A stretch of 64,000 nucleotides of DNA, taken from assembly GCA_026014815.1 (NCBI GenBank), contig JAOZHP010000048.1:39322-103321 (forward strand), given 5' to 3'. This DNA comes from Candidatus Bathyarchaeota archaeon (GTDB taxonomy: Archaea; Thermoproteota; Bathyarchaeia; TCS64). Position 1 is the first letter of the stretch. Every line of letters starts with the position of its first letter. This document shows positions 9,122 to 17,332 of the stretch, piece by piece. The position numbers and the translations under genes were made by a program. The notes beneath the pieces were generated by a model that was not told the DNA's origin, did not search any database, and saw nothing but the letters and a program-made list of their open reading frames with translations.

Positions 9122-9714
9122 CAGCTGCATTGGAATCTATCCTCGGCATTTTCTTATCAGACATCCGTCATAGGGAGCGAGCGGTCTTCATACTCTGTGA
9201 CAATTTAGTTGAAATGTCATGTAAAACCAAAGCGAGACAACGTGATCACACGTTTAACGTATCTTGCAACTTTCACGACGCTTGGAACGCTCCAGGTGTG
9301 GAACTAGCTCCGAATGGACTTGGTAGCAGAGTTCAAGGCAGGAGAAATACACGGAATAATATGCAACATGGCGATGCAGCTGCCACCGTTGAGACTCAAC
9401 ATTGTGCTGAGGCAACATTAGATGCAGTAAGGGTAATCAACAAATGTTGGGCTAACACTTCTAATCGTCACTTTGACGCATGGGTTAAATGTGCTTTACG
9501 TATAGTTCGGTTATATTCGAGTCGTGGAGACCGACTAAAACGACAATTTTTTGAAGATGCAATGCTCAACACAAGCTGGAGGGGAGGAAGTCGTTCAAGT
9601 GTACGAGTAAACGAGAGCAGAATAGAGCCTGGTCGGCGGATATTTTGGTGGTTCACTCTTATAAGACACACACAACTTGTTGAAAGCTGTCTAAACAATC
9701 AAGGAATCCCTTAA
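9100..9714 (+). CDS. HEPN-motif protein in the restriction operon
   Basis: The fourth gene of the operon overlaps the S gene by 22 bp and has gaggaa 9 bp before its ATG. The 204-aa product starts with helices (ALESILGIFLSDIRHRERAVFILCDNL) and contains R85-N-N-M-Q-H90, the RX4H signature of HEPN ribonucleases and nucleotidyl-binding toxins, preceded by a basic stretch (RVQGRRNTR). Overall length and helical layout suit HEPN. Family knowledge: HEPN proteins are common as abortive-infection RNases and toxins. A role as a back-up killer triggered when restriction fails is inference. Past about residue 130 the protein is not assignable. Confidence 0.6.
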   Translation: MPAPGEITAALESILGIFLSDIRHRERAVFILCDNLVEMSCKTKARQRDHTFNVSCNFHDAWNAPGVELAPNGLGSRVQGRRNTRNNMQHGDAAATVETQHCAEATLDAVRVINKCWANTSNRHFDAWVKCALRIVRLYSSRGDRLKRQFFEDAMLNTSWRGGSRSSVRVNESRIEPGRRIFWWFTLIRHTQLVESCLNNQGIP

Positions 9715-9818
9715 CACCCATTCTATCCTAGATAAGTTAAGTAAACATCTTAGCAACAGATTTTTTTACAGCAGTCGTAAGCGCTCTCTCTGCGATATAA
9801 AACATACACTCGATTTTA

Positions 9819-10514
9819 TCAAGATTTATCCTTTCTCGCTTCTTTAGTGCATTCGTCTTGATATAAGCAGTAACCTTGACACTTCCAGCATGGTTCTCTC
9901 ACTGGGGGTATGTCTACAATTAATGCTCCGAATAGTGCATGTGCCCTTTTTAAGAGTTTTTTATGGGTTCTTTTATCTCGTTTTATCTTGAATTTTTTAT
10001 CGATTGTATTGTATCCGTTGATGAATGTCTGTTTGTTGATATAGTCGATGTACCCGACTTCGATGCCTAGTGTGTTGAGGTAGAATTGTAGTTGATTCAC
10101 GTGTTCTGGTTTGGGTTCTTCTAGGAATGAGCCAAAGCATTTGATTGTCTTGATCTCGTGGACTTCAAGTTGCCCATAGTCTCGCTGGAGTACTACGTCT
10201 GCTCTTCCATAGATTCGGTAGAAAGAGTTGATGTGTCTGCATGGCATGTTTTCTCGTATTATTTCGATGTCTTTTCTGCGTTCAAGTAGGTCTATCCACC
10301 ATGATTCGAGGACACGTCCTGCGTTGAAGACTCGGAGGGATTCCGTTGATGGCTTTTTCCCGTATTTACGGTCGTAGAAGGCGGATCGTAGGCATGGTCC
10401 TGTGATTTCGGTTGTCCATAATAGGTTGTTTTTGTTGTTGAATTTTCTTTGAGTTCTTTCTAGGTCTTCGTCTACCCACGACTCTTTGATGACGTTTGTT
10501 TCTGTCATTTTCAT
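9819..10514 (-). CDS. Cas4-like PD-(D/E)XK exonuclease
   Basis: A 231-aa protein with the Cas4 layout: a first Cys in GPCLRSAFYDRKYG near residue 40, a catalytic GRADVVL segment near 127, then the Glu-x-Lys strand EVHEIKTIKC, a helix HVNQLQFYLNTLG corresponding to the QxxxY motif, and a C-terminal cysteine cluster CWKCQGYCLYQDEC. Four cysteines flanking the nuclease core predict a 4Fe-4S cluster. No Cas1, Cas2 or CRISPR repeats are in the window, so it is a solo Cas4. It begins 4 bp after the stop of the IS5-type transposase gene on the same strand, suggesting co-transcription. Confidence 0.82.
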   Translation of the reverse strand: MKMTETNVIKESWVDEDLERTQRKFNNKNNLLWTTEITGPCLRSAFYDRKYGKKPSTESLRVFNAGRVLESWWIDLLERRKDIEIIRENMPCRHINSFYRIYGRADVVLQRDYGQLEVHEIKTIKCFGSFLEEPKPEHVNQLQFYLNTLGIEVGYIDYINKQTFINGYNTIDKKFKIKRDKRTHKKLLKRAHALFGALIVDIPPVREPCWKCQGYCLYQDECTKEARKDKS

Positions 10515-10518
10515 CGCA

Positions 10519-11367
10519 TCAGTATCTGAATGAGTTGATGCTGGTGGCTAGGTCTGGGTTTGTTTTCTGTGCTATGAGGGCTACAGAAATCATAGTGATT
10601 AGTGAGATGGCTACGTGTGCTGTTACTTTGTCAATTCCACGTACTTTGACGGCTTTCAGGTCAAGGTCTTCTTTGAGTCTGGCGAATATTCTTTCTACAC
10701 TGCCTCTTTTCCTGTAGAGATGTTTCCATTCTTTTGTGTTTCTTTTGATTGGAAGTTTTTTCTCCCATGATCTTGTTGTTTTTCTGCTGTTACGTTTATT
10801 ATAGGCGATAATTGGGATAATGTTGTACTTGAGGTAAGATAGGATTATATTGGTTTTTGTATCGTATCCTGCATCTGCTAATGATATTTCTGGTACAATG
10901 CCTCTACGCATCATTTCTTCAAATAATGGAATGTATTCTACACTATCGTAGACATTAGCAGGTGTTACCTTGAACGCTAGTGGTATCTCTGAGTCTGCAT
11001 CGCATATTAGGTGTACTTTGTATCCGAAGACGAAAGTCATCTTAGTTGCACTGTAGCCCCATCGTGCGTCGAGATCAGAGTTCTCCTTGTACTTGTAGTC
11101 TCTTGAGTAGGCTTGGAATAGGCTAGCGTCTATGGCTACTATCTTGCCTAGCTCCCTTTTCTCTGTTAGTTGTTTGACCAGCTCATAAAAGATTTCCACG
11201 AAGATGTCTGTTCCAATTCTTTTCATAAACTTGGAGAAGGTGGTGTGATCTGGGGGAGATGTGAATCCGCATAGCTTCAAGAGTTTTTGGTTTGACTCTA
11301 GTAGCTTTGCTAGTTTTCTCCTGGATCCTATTTTCCACATTTCTTTGAGGATGAGGGCTTTGACCAT
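10519..11367 (-). CDS. IS5/IS4-type DDE transposase
   Basis: A 282-aa transposase. Catalytic Asp in GKIVAIDASLFQAYS, second Asp in EISLADAGYDT, and the Y-(2)-R-(3)-E motif as YRKRGSVERIFARLKEDLDL. In-frame codons continue upstream of the ATG for about 30 residues (PNRFLDNSKKKYALNGW) without a standard start, so the ATG may not be the true start or the N-terminus may be slightly truncated. I could not find clear terminal inverted repeats. A Cas4-like gene follows after 4 bp, so the element may carry it as cargo, or the IS may have inserted upstream. Confidence 0.85.
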   Translation of the reverse strand: MVKALILKEMWKIGSRRKLAKLLESNQKLLKLCGFTSPPDHTTFSKFMKRIGTDIFVEIFYELVKQLTEKRELGKIVAIDASLFQAYSRDYKYKENSDLDARWGYSATKMTFVFGYKVHLICDADSEIPLAFKVTPANVYDSVEYIPLFEEMMRRGIVPEISLADAGYDTKTNIILSYLKYNIIPIIAYNKRNSRKTTRSWEKKLPIKRNTKEWKHLYRKRGSVERIFARLKEDLDLKAVKVRGIDKVTAHVAISLITMISVALIAQKTNPDLATSINSFRY

Positions 11368-11491
11368 TGCTTTCCAATCTAATGTCCTTGTCCACCCGTT
11401 GAGGGCGTATTTTTTCTTACTGTTGTCCAGAAACCTGTTAGGTCTAGGCTTTCTCGAGGTAGACTATACGTCGCGTGCGCGGTGACGGTGG

Positions 11492-11644
11492 ATGCTTTGG
11501 ATCCTTCTCGGTCTCTTGTTTGCCTTCGTATTGTTCATAGCTAGTCAGGAGGATCTTCCCGACGAGGAGGAGGAGGACGAGCTCCTCGAGTGCGAGATAA
11601 TCCTCTACGAGGAGGAGGACCTGATAGATGACGAGTACGAATAA
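11492..11644 (+). CDS. Small membrane-anchored acidic protein
   Basis: A 50-aa frame: Met followed by a hydrophobic segment LWILLGLLFAFVLFIA (one membrane helix), then a tail made almost only of Asp and Glu (DLPDEEEEDELLE, then YEEEDLIDDEYE). Upstream ggtgacggtgg provides a plausible ribosome-binding site. The GAG-rich DNA looks like low complexity, but the clean hydrophobic-then-acidic layout argues for a real small protein. A DNA-mimic or inhibitor role is conceivable given the acidic tail and the nuclease genes 165 bp downstream on the same strand, but that is speculation. Confidence 0.5.
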   Translation: MLWILLGLLFAFVLFIASQEDLPDEEEEDELLECEIILYEEEDLIDDEYE

Positions 11645-11808
11645 GTGTAGAAAGAACGCGTGCACGTTTTGTGCCATCGCGTAGGCTAATCGGAGAAATT
11701 AGGCGAGAAAGGTTTTATTATTTGTTGAATTAAGTGTTTATTTGGTTTCATACCTGTTTGAGGAAAAGGAAGAAAAGCCCTTAGAGGAAGTGGAGAGTTA
11801 AGTAAAAT

Positions 11809-12843
11809 ATGTCTTTCATTGATAATCTTCTTGAAACACAACACGATAGCGAAAACCCCAGGCTCTTTGAGAAGGCCGTGACAGAGGCCTTCCGGCAGCT
11901 TGTTGAACAAGCAGTTCATAAGGGAGGATCTAATGAACCCGATGTTTTACTAGATATCTCCGAATACAAGATAGTAATCGACACGAAGACCACGAAGGAG
12001 AAAGTTATCAGTGAAGGCTACATCAACTTTGACGCCCTAGAGAGGTATAAGGAAGACTACGAAGCTGACCTAGTCGCCGTTGTCGCTGTCGGCTTCTCGA
12101 GGGGAAACGTAAGGGATACAGCTGAAAAGAGAGGTGTTGTTCTAATCGAGACCGAGGCCATCTGTAAGACCCTTGAGAACCATATATTCTATCCCTACAA
12201 ACCACAACATATTTACGAAATGATGTTTGGAAGAGGTAGAACCGTAATAACACCAGAAGATATAGAACCATCCACAAAGAACTTGAAAGGGGAGATAAAA
12301 ATAATCGAACAGGTCCTATCCGGATTAAAACGCCTACACCGTGCCAACATCGATTCTCTCCACTTGATATGCCGTTATGTAGGTTTAAATGTCGAAAAAG
12401 AGGAAATAGAAAAAGCTCTAATCTTCTTATCTTCACCGCCACTTGACATAGTTAAAAAAGAAGAAGAAACATACTCCCTCACCATCGATTTTGACGAGAT
12501 ATTAAAAAGACTTGCATTGCTCCACGAGGCACTACCCACTCTTAAGCCCATCAGTAAAAGCGAAAAACTAGGACCAAATGTTTACCGTAAAAAACTAACA
12601 TTCTCCGATGTTAAGCATAAATTTATTAACGTTAGCACACGTGTGCGTTCTCTCTTCCCTGAGCCGGATGTTGATTTCACCATAGAGAGCAACGGTAAAA
12701 CATATACCGTTTCATTCGATAAATACGACAGAATATTTTCGGGTATGTCTAAATGGTACAACGACCATCCAACTGTTAAAGAGGGAGATACAATCTTACT
12801 GGAACGTCTCCGAGAGAACGTTTATCGATTAACCTTAGAATAA
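11809..12843 (+). CDS. PD-(D/E)XK restriction-endonuclease-like protein
   Basis: A 344-aa protein. The first 125 residues fit an Mrr/restriction-endonuclease-like fold: helix LFEKAVTEAFRQLVEQA, then catalytic Asp in NEPDVLLDI, then the strand YKIVIDTKTTKE carrying Asp-x-Lys, then LVAVVAVGF. The remainder includes a winged-helix-like part (RLHRANIDSLHLICRYVGL) and an all-beta C-terminus resembling a B3-like or wing module; I cannot name it. The ATG at 11809 has gtggagag upstream and an AT-rich promoter ttttattattt near 11712. It begins a three-gene plus-strand run with an MBL hydrolase and a NucS-like nuclease. Confidence 0.7.
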   Translation: MSFIDNLLETQHDSENPRLFEKAVTEAFRQLVEQAVHKGGSNEPDVLLDISEYKIVIDTKTTKEKVISEGYINFDALERYKEDYEADLVAVVAVGFSRGNVRDTAEKRGVVLIETEAICKTLENHIFYPYKPQHIYEMMFGRGRTVITPEDIEPSTKNLKGEIKIIEQVLSGLKRLHRANIDSLHLICRYVGLNVEKEEIEKALIFLSSPPLDIVKKEEETYSLTIDFDEILKRLALLHEALPTLKPISKSEKLGPNVYRKKLTFSDVKHKFINVSTRVRSLFPEPDVDFTIESNGKTYTVSFDKYDRIFSGMSKWYNDHPTVKEGDTILLERLRENVYRLTLE

Positions 12844-12862
12844 CGCCTATGAGATGTTATTT

Positions 12863-14326
12863 ATGAAACTTTCATTCTACGGTGGCGTAAACGAGATCGG
12901 CGGCAACAAGATCCTCCTAGAAGACGACGATACGAGGGTCTTCCTTGACTTTGGGATGAGTTTCAGCCAGTCAGGGAAGTTCTTCTCGGAGTTCCTGCAG
13001 CCCCGGAAGTGCAACTGTATCCTCGATTTCCAGGTCACAGGCCTTCTCCCAAAACTAGAAGGAGTATACCGTCAGGACTACCTTGAATACCTTGGCTACC
13101 CGGAGGAGGAGAGAGGCATCAACGCTGTGCTTATCAGCCACGCCCACATGGACCACTCCGCCTACATTCATCACCTGAGAAAGGACATCCCCATTCACAT
13201 TAGCCATGCTTCTCATGCAATCATGAAAACGCTGGAAGATACAGGATCCGGAACATTCAAGGACCTCCTCCACCACACGGCAACCTTCAGGATACGCCCT
13301 AAGAAAAGTGGGGCAGGATACACCAAGATAAAAGGAGAAGACGCGAAAACCAGACGTCCGTTAAAGGTCTTCAAGTACGGAAGGAAGTACTCGATAGGCT
13401 CACTCGAGGTTGTCCCCTACGAGGTGGACCACAGTCTCCCCGGGGCAACCGCTTACCTCATCCACACCTCCGAGGGCGCCATCCTGTACACGGGTGACTT
13501 CCGGTTCCACGGCTACAAGACCGAGGCAACCGAACGAATGGTTGAAGCCGCGATTGAAGAGGACATAGCTGTGTTAATCATAGAGGGGACGAGAGTGGAT
13601 GAAAAAGCCGGGAACACCGAGGAAGACGTGCTCGAAACTGCTGGCAAATTCATTTCAACGGTATCTGGCTTGGTAGCAGTTAATTTTCCAGCCCGAGACT
13701 TGGCCCGACTCAAGACGTTCCACAGGATAGCCCAGAAAACCGGCAGGAAGCTCGTTCTGAGCTTCAAACACGCCTACCTGCTGGAACAGTTCTCCGCCCT
13801 CGGAGACAACATGTATCCTTCAATCGACGATCCTCACCTTTGCTTCTACGAGGACAGGAAGGGTTGGGGCCTAGCAGGGAGGGACGATTACCCCCAGAAC
13901 ATCGTCGAACAGGACTACTACACTTGGGAGAGAAAATACCTCTACCGGGACAACACCATAAACTTCAGAGAAGTAAGAGAGAACCAGGAACAATACCTAT
14001 TCTACTGCAACTATTTCCAGCTCAACGAATTAATAGACATCATGCCAAAGCCTGGAAGCCACTACGTCAGGTCGGTGTGCGAGCCATTCAATGAGGAGAT
14101 GCTGTTCGATGATAGGCGCGTGAGGAACTGGCTTGAACTATTTGGTCTAGGCGAAGCATATCAAATTCACGCCTCGGGTCACGCGAACTATCCTGAGCTA
14201 AGGAAAATGGTTGAAGACATAAAGCCAAAGAAGTTGATTCCAGTTCACACGGAGCATCCTGAGCTCTTCAAGCAAATACATGACAACGTTGAATGTCCAA
14301 AGTTGAACACAAAGGGGACGGATTAA
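12863..14326 (+). CDS. RNase J-like metallo-beta-lactamase-fold hydrolase
   Basis: A 487-aa protein opening with MKLSFYGGVNEIGGNKILLE, the usual start of RNase J/CPSF-type MBL proteins; ATG 12854 is an alternative three codons upstream. Zinc ligands: HAHMDH near residue 100, VDHSLPG for the later His, GDFRFHG for the bridging Asp, and HASGHA with HTEHPE towards the C-terminus. A substrate-recognition insert lies between about 220 and 400. Such enzymes cut or trim RNA, or hydrolyse DNA. Its place between two other nucleases on a defence island suggests a defence or processing role rather than housekeeping RNA decay. The next gene starts about 3 bp after its stop. Confidence 0.8.
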   Translation: MKLSFYGGVNEIGGNKILLEDDDTRVFLDFGMSFSQSGKFFSEFLQPRKCNCILDFQVTGLLPKLEGVYRQDYLEYLGYPEEERGINAVLISHAHMDHSAYIHHLRKDIPIHISHASHAIMKTLEDTGSGTFKDLLHHTATFRIRPKKSGAGYTKIKGEDAKTRRPLKVFKYGRKYSIGSLEVVPYEVDHSLPGATAYLIHTSEGAILYTGDFRFHGYKTEATERMVEAAIEEDIAVLIIEGTRVDEKAGNTEEDVLETAGKFISTVSGLVAVNFPARDLARLKTFHRIAQKTGRKLVLSFKHAYLLEQFSALGDNMYPSIDDPHLCFYEDRKGWGLAGRDDYPQNIVEQDYYTWERKYLYRDNTINFREVRENQEQYLFYCNYFQLNELIDIMPKPGSHYVRSVCEPFNEEMLFDDRRVRNWLELFGLGEAYQIHASGHANYPELRKMVEDIKPKKLIPVHTEHPELFKQIHDNVECPKLNTKGTD

Positions 14327-14328
14327 GT

Positions 14329-14946
14329 TTGAGTACCGTTAAGGATAGAATATTCAATTTTTTAAGGGAGAGACCGGGTAAACGGTTCAGCGATAGTGAA
14401 ATCCGAAAGACTCTTGGAATAAAGCGTCACCAGCAAGTTAATACGGGATGTAGACAGCTCGCAGGAGAAGGTAAAATCATAAGACGAAAAATCGGTGGCG
14501 GATTGATGAACTACTATCAAGAGGGATTAGAGCCCCCGATAGAGCCACCTATTGACCCCCCCGGTGAGATATCGATTAGCCTCGAGAGGGATCTTGAGGC
14601 TTTCATATTTGAGAACATCGAATCCGTAGAAGAGGGCTTAAAGCCTTACAGGGGAGAGTCGGGGAGACAGTATACAGTAGATTCGGGTAGAATCGACATC
14701 CTGACAACGGATAACGAGGACAACTTCGTCGTTATAGAACTCAAAGCCGACACGGGAGGAGACGCAGTGCTAACCCAAACCCTCGCTTACATGGTTGACA
14801 TCGAAAAAATAGCTGAACAGAGGAAGGTTAGGGGAATCATAATCGCGCGTGATTTCTCTAGTAAACTGGTTTCAGCCGTATCACGGGTACAAGACATTAA
14901 GCTGATGAAGTATAAAGTAAAATTCGATTTTGAAAAGTTGACCTAG
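14329..14946 (+). CDS. Winged helix fused to NucS/DUF91-like nuclease domain
   Basis: I prefer TTG 14329, just after the MBL stop, with aaggggacgg 8 bp upstream; ATG 14293 in the same frame lacks a ribosome-binding site. Residues about 1-65 are a winged helix (FSDSEIRKTLGIKRHQQV). After a Pro-rich linker (EPPIEPPIDPPG) residues 85-205 match the catalytic domain of NucS/EndoMS: DLEAFIFENIESVEEGLKPY, then Asp in SGRIDILTTD, and Glu-x-Lys in FVVIELKADTGGDAVLTQ. NucS cuts branched or mismatched DNA and acts with PCNA. The DNA-binding head in place of the usual NucS N-terminus indicates a different targeting. A PCNA gene lies just downstream on the other strand. Confidence 0.78.
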   Translation: MSTVKDRIFNFLRERPGKRFSDSEIRKTLGIKRHQQVNTGCRQLAGEGKIIRRKIGGGLMNYYQEGLEPPIEPPIDPPGEISISLERDLEAFIFENIESVEEGLKPYRGESGRQYTVDSGRIDILTTDNEDNFVVIELKADTGGDAVLTQTLAYMVDIEKIAEQRKVRGIIIARDFSSKLVSAVSRVQDIKLMKYKVKFDFEKLT

Positions 14947-14971
14947 TTCTTTTCATATTCGTGCCCACGCA

Positions 14972-15724
14972 CTATGTGCCGATGCACGGTGCGAGGTAGT
15001 AGACCAGCCTACCCAGCGACAGCTCAAAGTCCATCCTTATCGGCATGTCAGTGGTGATCTCCAGGGTGGCCACCTCGCTCGACACGATTGCTGCATCGAC
15101 TATATCCTTGAGGTAGCTGAGGGTGAAGGTGGCGCCGCTGTCCTCCTCAGCCTTGAGCTCCAGGAGTTCGTCCGCACCCCTCTCCCACTCGCTGAAGGCA
15201 CTGCCCATGTCCCCCACCGCACTCATCTTCAACGCCTCTCTGGTGACCTCTATCTTCACGTGCTCTCCGACGAGATCTGCGTCCCTGATGGCCTCCCTGA
15301 GGCTCTGGGTCAGTATCCGGGCGGAGGACTTGAAGAGTATCTTCGGCTGGGGGACCTCCTCGTCGAGGGGCTCCAGGATGGTCATCTCGAATCTGCGGGT
15401 ATGCCCCGGACGGATACATTGAATCACGAGGCGAGCTCTCTCCTCGTCCAGCCTGATCTTCACCCTCTCGTCTCTCTCGACCCTGTCCAGGAACTTGAGG
15501 AACTCGCCGATCCTGATGGAGATCGTCTGCTCCCCATCGCACCTGTACTCGTCGAAGAACTCCCGGGGTAGCTCAAAGTCGACTAGGGCTACGCGGCTAG
15601 AATCCATCGCAAGGAGCGATATGCGTGCCTCGTCCACGTTGAAGCACCCCTCTTCGACGACGGCGGCTATGGCCTTCACCAGATTCCGGAGCGGCTCGAT
15701 GTCTGCGACCTCAACCTCAAACAA
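14972..15724 (-). CDS. pcn: PCNA sliding clamp of an integrated replicon
   Basis: A 250-aa clamp in the usual length range. Recognisable parts: ISLLAMDSSRVALVDFELP in domain 1, ERVKIRLDEERARLVI, the interdomain connector (TILEPLDEEVPQPKI) and the C-terminal VYYLAPCIG, close to the canonical YYLAP. I choose TTG 15724 because ggagg sits 7 bp upstream and the protein then begins FEVEV as clamps do; TTG 15751 would add nine residues. The gene faces away from the rest of the defence genes and heads the minus-strand block of replication genes, so it probably belongs to the mobile replicon rather than the host. Confidence 0.87.
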   Translation of the reverse strand: MFEVEVADIEPLRNLVKAIAAVVEEGCFNVDEARISLLAMDSSRVALVDFELPREFFDEYRCDGEQTISIRIGEFLKFLDRVERDERVKIRLDEERARLVIQCIRPGHTRRFEMTILEPLDEEVPQPKILFKSSARILTQSLREAIRDADLVGEHVKIEVTREALKMSAVGDMGSAFSEWERGADELLELKAEEDSGATFTLSYLKDIVDAAIVSSEVATLEITTDMPIRMDFELSLGRLVYYLAPCIGT

Positions 15725-15806
15725 AGATAAGCCTCCAAGGAAATTTATCAAGGAATTTCTACTTAACTTCTTTCACTCGCACGTTATGCTGTGACCACAT
15801 GAATAA

Positions 15807-15935
15807 TCCGTATATTTAACCATAGATCCTGAAGTCATCGAAAAAGTTGATGAATTGGTGAAAACCCAGATCTACCGTAACAGATCTCACGCTGTAGAAA
15901 TTGCCTTGATCATGTTATTGGAAAAGCGGACTTAA
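15807..15935 (+). pseudogene. Ribbon-helix-helix protein remnant
   Basis: Plus frame from 15807 reads VYLTIDPEVIEKVDELVK followed by YRNRSHAVEIALIMLLEKR and a stop: a ribbon (VYLTID), helix A and helix B with the N-R-S-x-A-V turn of CopG/Arc-type proteins. No start codon is in frame; a stop lies immediately before. An ATG at 15799 is one frame off, so a single-base change would restore a 45-aa protein. It lies between the clamp gene and iteron-like repeats, a usual place for a replication or partition regulator. Confidence 0.55.
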
Positions 15936-16040
15936 CCCGTAGGTCAATAATTGAGCATCTAAAAACCATAAACTGAGCGTCGACTAGCTGTTAAATTATC
16001 ATCAAATTCACCGTCAAGGCGTAACTGGATGTCGAAAAAC

Positions 16041-16139
16041 TGTAAGATGACTGTAAGAAAATCGATAGCCGTGTCAGAATAATGTAAGAAAAACTGTAAG
16101 AAAAGTGTAAGATTTCGATGTAAGATTCCGATTTCTTAC
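16041..16139. repeat. Iteron-like repeats TGTAAGA
   Basis: Six direct copies of TGTAAGA (starting at 16041, 16052, 16083, 16095, 16106 and 16119), several extended to tgtaagaaaa, and one inverted copy TCTTACA at 16133. Spacings of 11, 31, 12, 11 and 13 bp are close to multiples of a helical turn. The block is in the non-coding gap upstream of the clamp gene and touches the end of the next minus-strand gene. Repeats like this serve as iterons of replication origins or operators. No replication initiator is adjacent, but the ribbon-helix-helix remnant and PCNA are. Confidence 0.6.
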
Positions 16140-17332
16140 ACCAGGCATGCCTGCCCTAGGGGAGCCATAATGGTCCTTATCTCCCCGTTCTCCGGTCTTT
16201 CCAGTTCAATCAGCCCGCGTTCCTCGAATCTCAGCAATTGATCCTTAGCCCCTTGCCGGGACATATCCAGTACCTCTCCCCACCCCCCCCAGCTACTCCT
16301 AGATTCCACCTCGGCGATTATACGAAGTTGTTCCTTATCTTTCTCTCTCAAAACCGGGGTCTCTATTGTCTTCTTCTCTTTCTTTGAGGTCAGTATCTTG
16401 AAGGTTATCTCACTCAATAATCCCAGCTCCTGGAGTCTTTTCAGTGGCTCCTCCCCGAGCTCCATAAGGAACGTCACGAAGTCGTGGGGTAGAACCACCT
16501 CGGCTTCGAAGCCCTCGACCTGGTATGTGAGGACTCCCCTCTCCTGTTTGATCACCTCGCATCCGTCTGGCTGGAGGTCCCCTGAGGCTAATCCTAGTAG
16601 AAGCCTTAGGGGTACAGTGATCTTAGGAAGGGCCATAATAAGGGTGGCGGGATCTAGGGTCTCTGGAAAAAGACATAGGGCTCTCTCTGAAGAGGGAAAG
16701 GTGAAAACCCGCCCGCGAAAGTTTTTATCGTGTTCGGCGCGGTGGACTTTGATCGAGTATACCGCGTAGGGGCGTAGGCAGAACTCTAGGGAGTCGACAC
16801 CGATTTTAGTGTAGTTCACGTGCGGAAATACAAACGGCCAGATTTCCACATCGTAGTCGAATGCCTCAGGATGTTCAAAATTGCTCATTAAGCCCTCGAA
16901 GATGTCGTTAACGCAGTTCTTGGTCGCGTCTCTGATTTGGGGAATGCATCCGGGAAGCCAATTGGCTGGATCAGATTCAGCGAGGATCTTCTCAAAGTCG
17001 GGGAACGCCTTGGTGAGAAACTCGATCGCCTCCTGCCTCGACGATACGGCCCAGCCATCTGAGAGCTCCTCAAGGCTTAAATCTTCTTCTTTAAGCTTCT
17101 CAGCGTACTCCTCAGTCAGCATCTCGGCGTGTTCCTTGTGCTTTTTATCTTTGAGTTCGTCAATAAGGCGATAGTACTCATGCTTGGCCCAAGGGAGAAG
17201 GACGCGTCCTCTCCTTATAGATTCTGCAAAGAGTTCAAGTGTCTCATAGTCCTCCCTGGAGAGGAGGTGCTTTGCATCCCGCTGATTCACCACAACTTTC
17301 AATTCTTCCATCGGCGACCTCTCAGTTTTCAC
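16136..17332 (-). CDS. Unknown 398-aa protein with C-terminal winged-helix-like region
   Basis: I do not recognise the family. The N-terminal third is charged and helical (RGRVLLPWAKHEYYRLIDEL; HKEHAEMLTEEYAEKLKEED). The middle part is mixed (DYDVEIWPFVFPHVNYTKI; LEFCLRPYAVYSIKVHRAEH) with several aromatic beta strands. The last 70 residues (EQLRIIAEVESRSSWGGWGE, then RQGAKDQLLRFEERGLIELE) look like a winged helix. The start overlaps the end of the radical SAM gene by 4 bp (ATGA or GTGA type), so the pair is translationally coupled. It lies within the replicon block; a DNA-binding role is inferred. Confidence 0.6.
   Translation of the reverse strand: MKTERSPMEELKVVVNQRDAKHLLSREDYETLELFAESIRRGRVLLPWAKHEYYRLIDELKDKKHKEHAEMLTEEYAEKLKEEDLSLEELSDGWAVSSRQEAIEFLTKAFPDFEKILAESDPANWLPGCIPQIRDATKNCVNDIFEGLMSNFEHPEAFDYDVEIWPFVFPHVNYTKIGVDSLEFCLRPYAVYSIKVHRAEHDKNFRGRVFTFPSSERALCLFPETLDPATLIMALPKITVPLRLLLGLASGDLQPDGCEVIKQERGVLTYQVEGFEAEVVLPHDFVTFLMELGEEPLKRLQELGLLSEITFKILTSKKEKKTIETPVLREKDKEQLRIIAEVESRSSWGGWGEVLDMSRQGAKDQLLRFEERGLIELERPENGEIRTIMAPLGQACLV

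Noticed and set aside
11550-11640. GAG-rich low-complexity repeat only
   Set aside because: The bias is explained by an acidic tail in a 50-codon frame that begins with a clean membrane helix, so I list a small gene instead of a repeat.
12023-12442. 139-codon frame on the minus strand
   Set aside because: It is antisense to the PD-(D/E)XK gene, Arg- and Leu-rich and lacks any motif, so it is a shadow.
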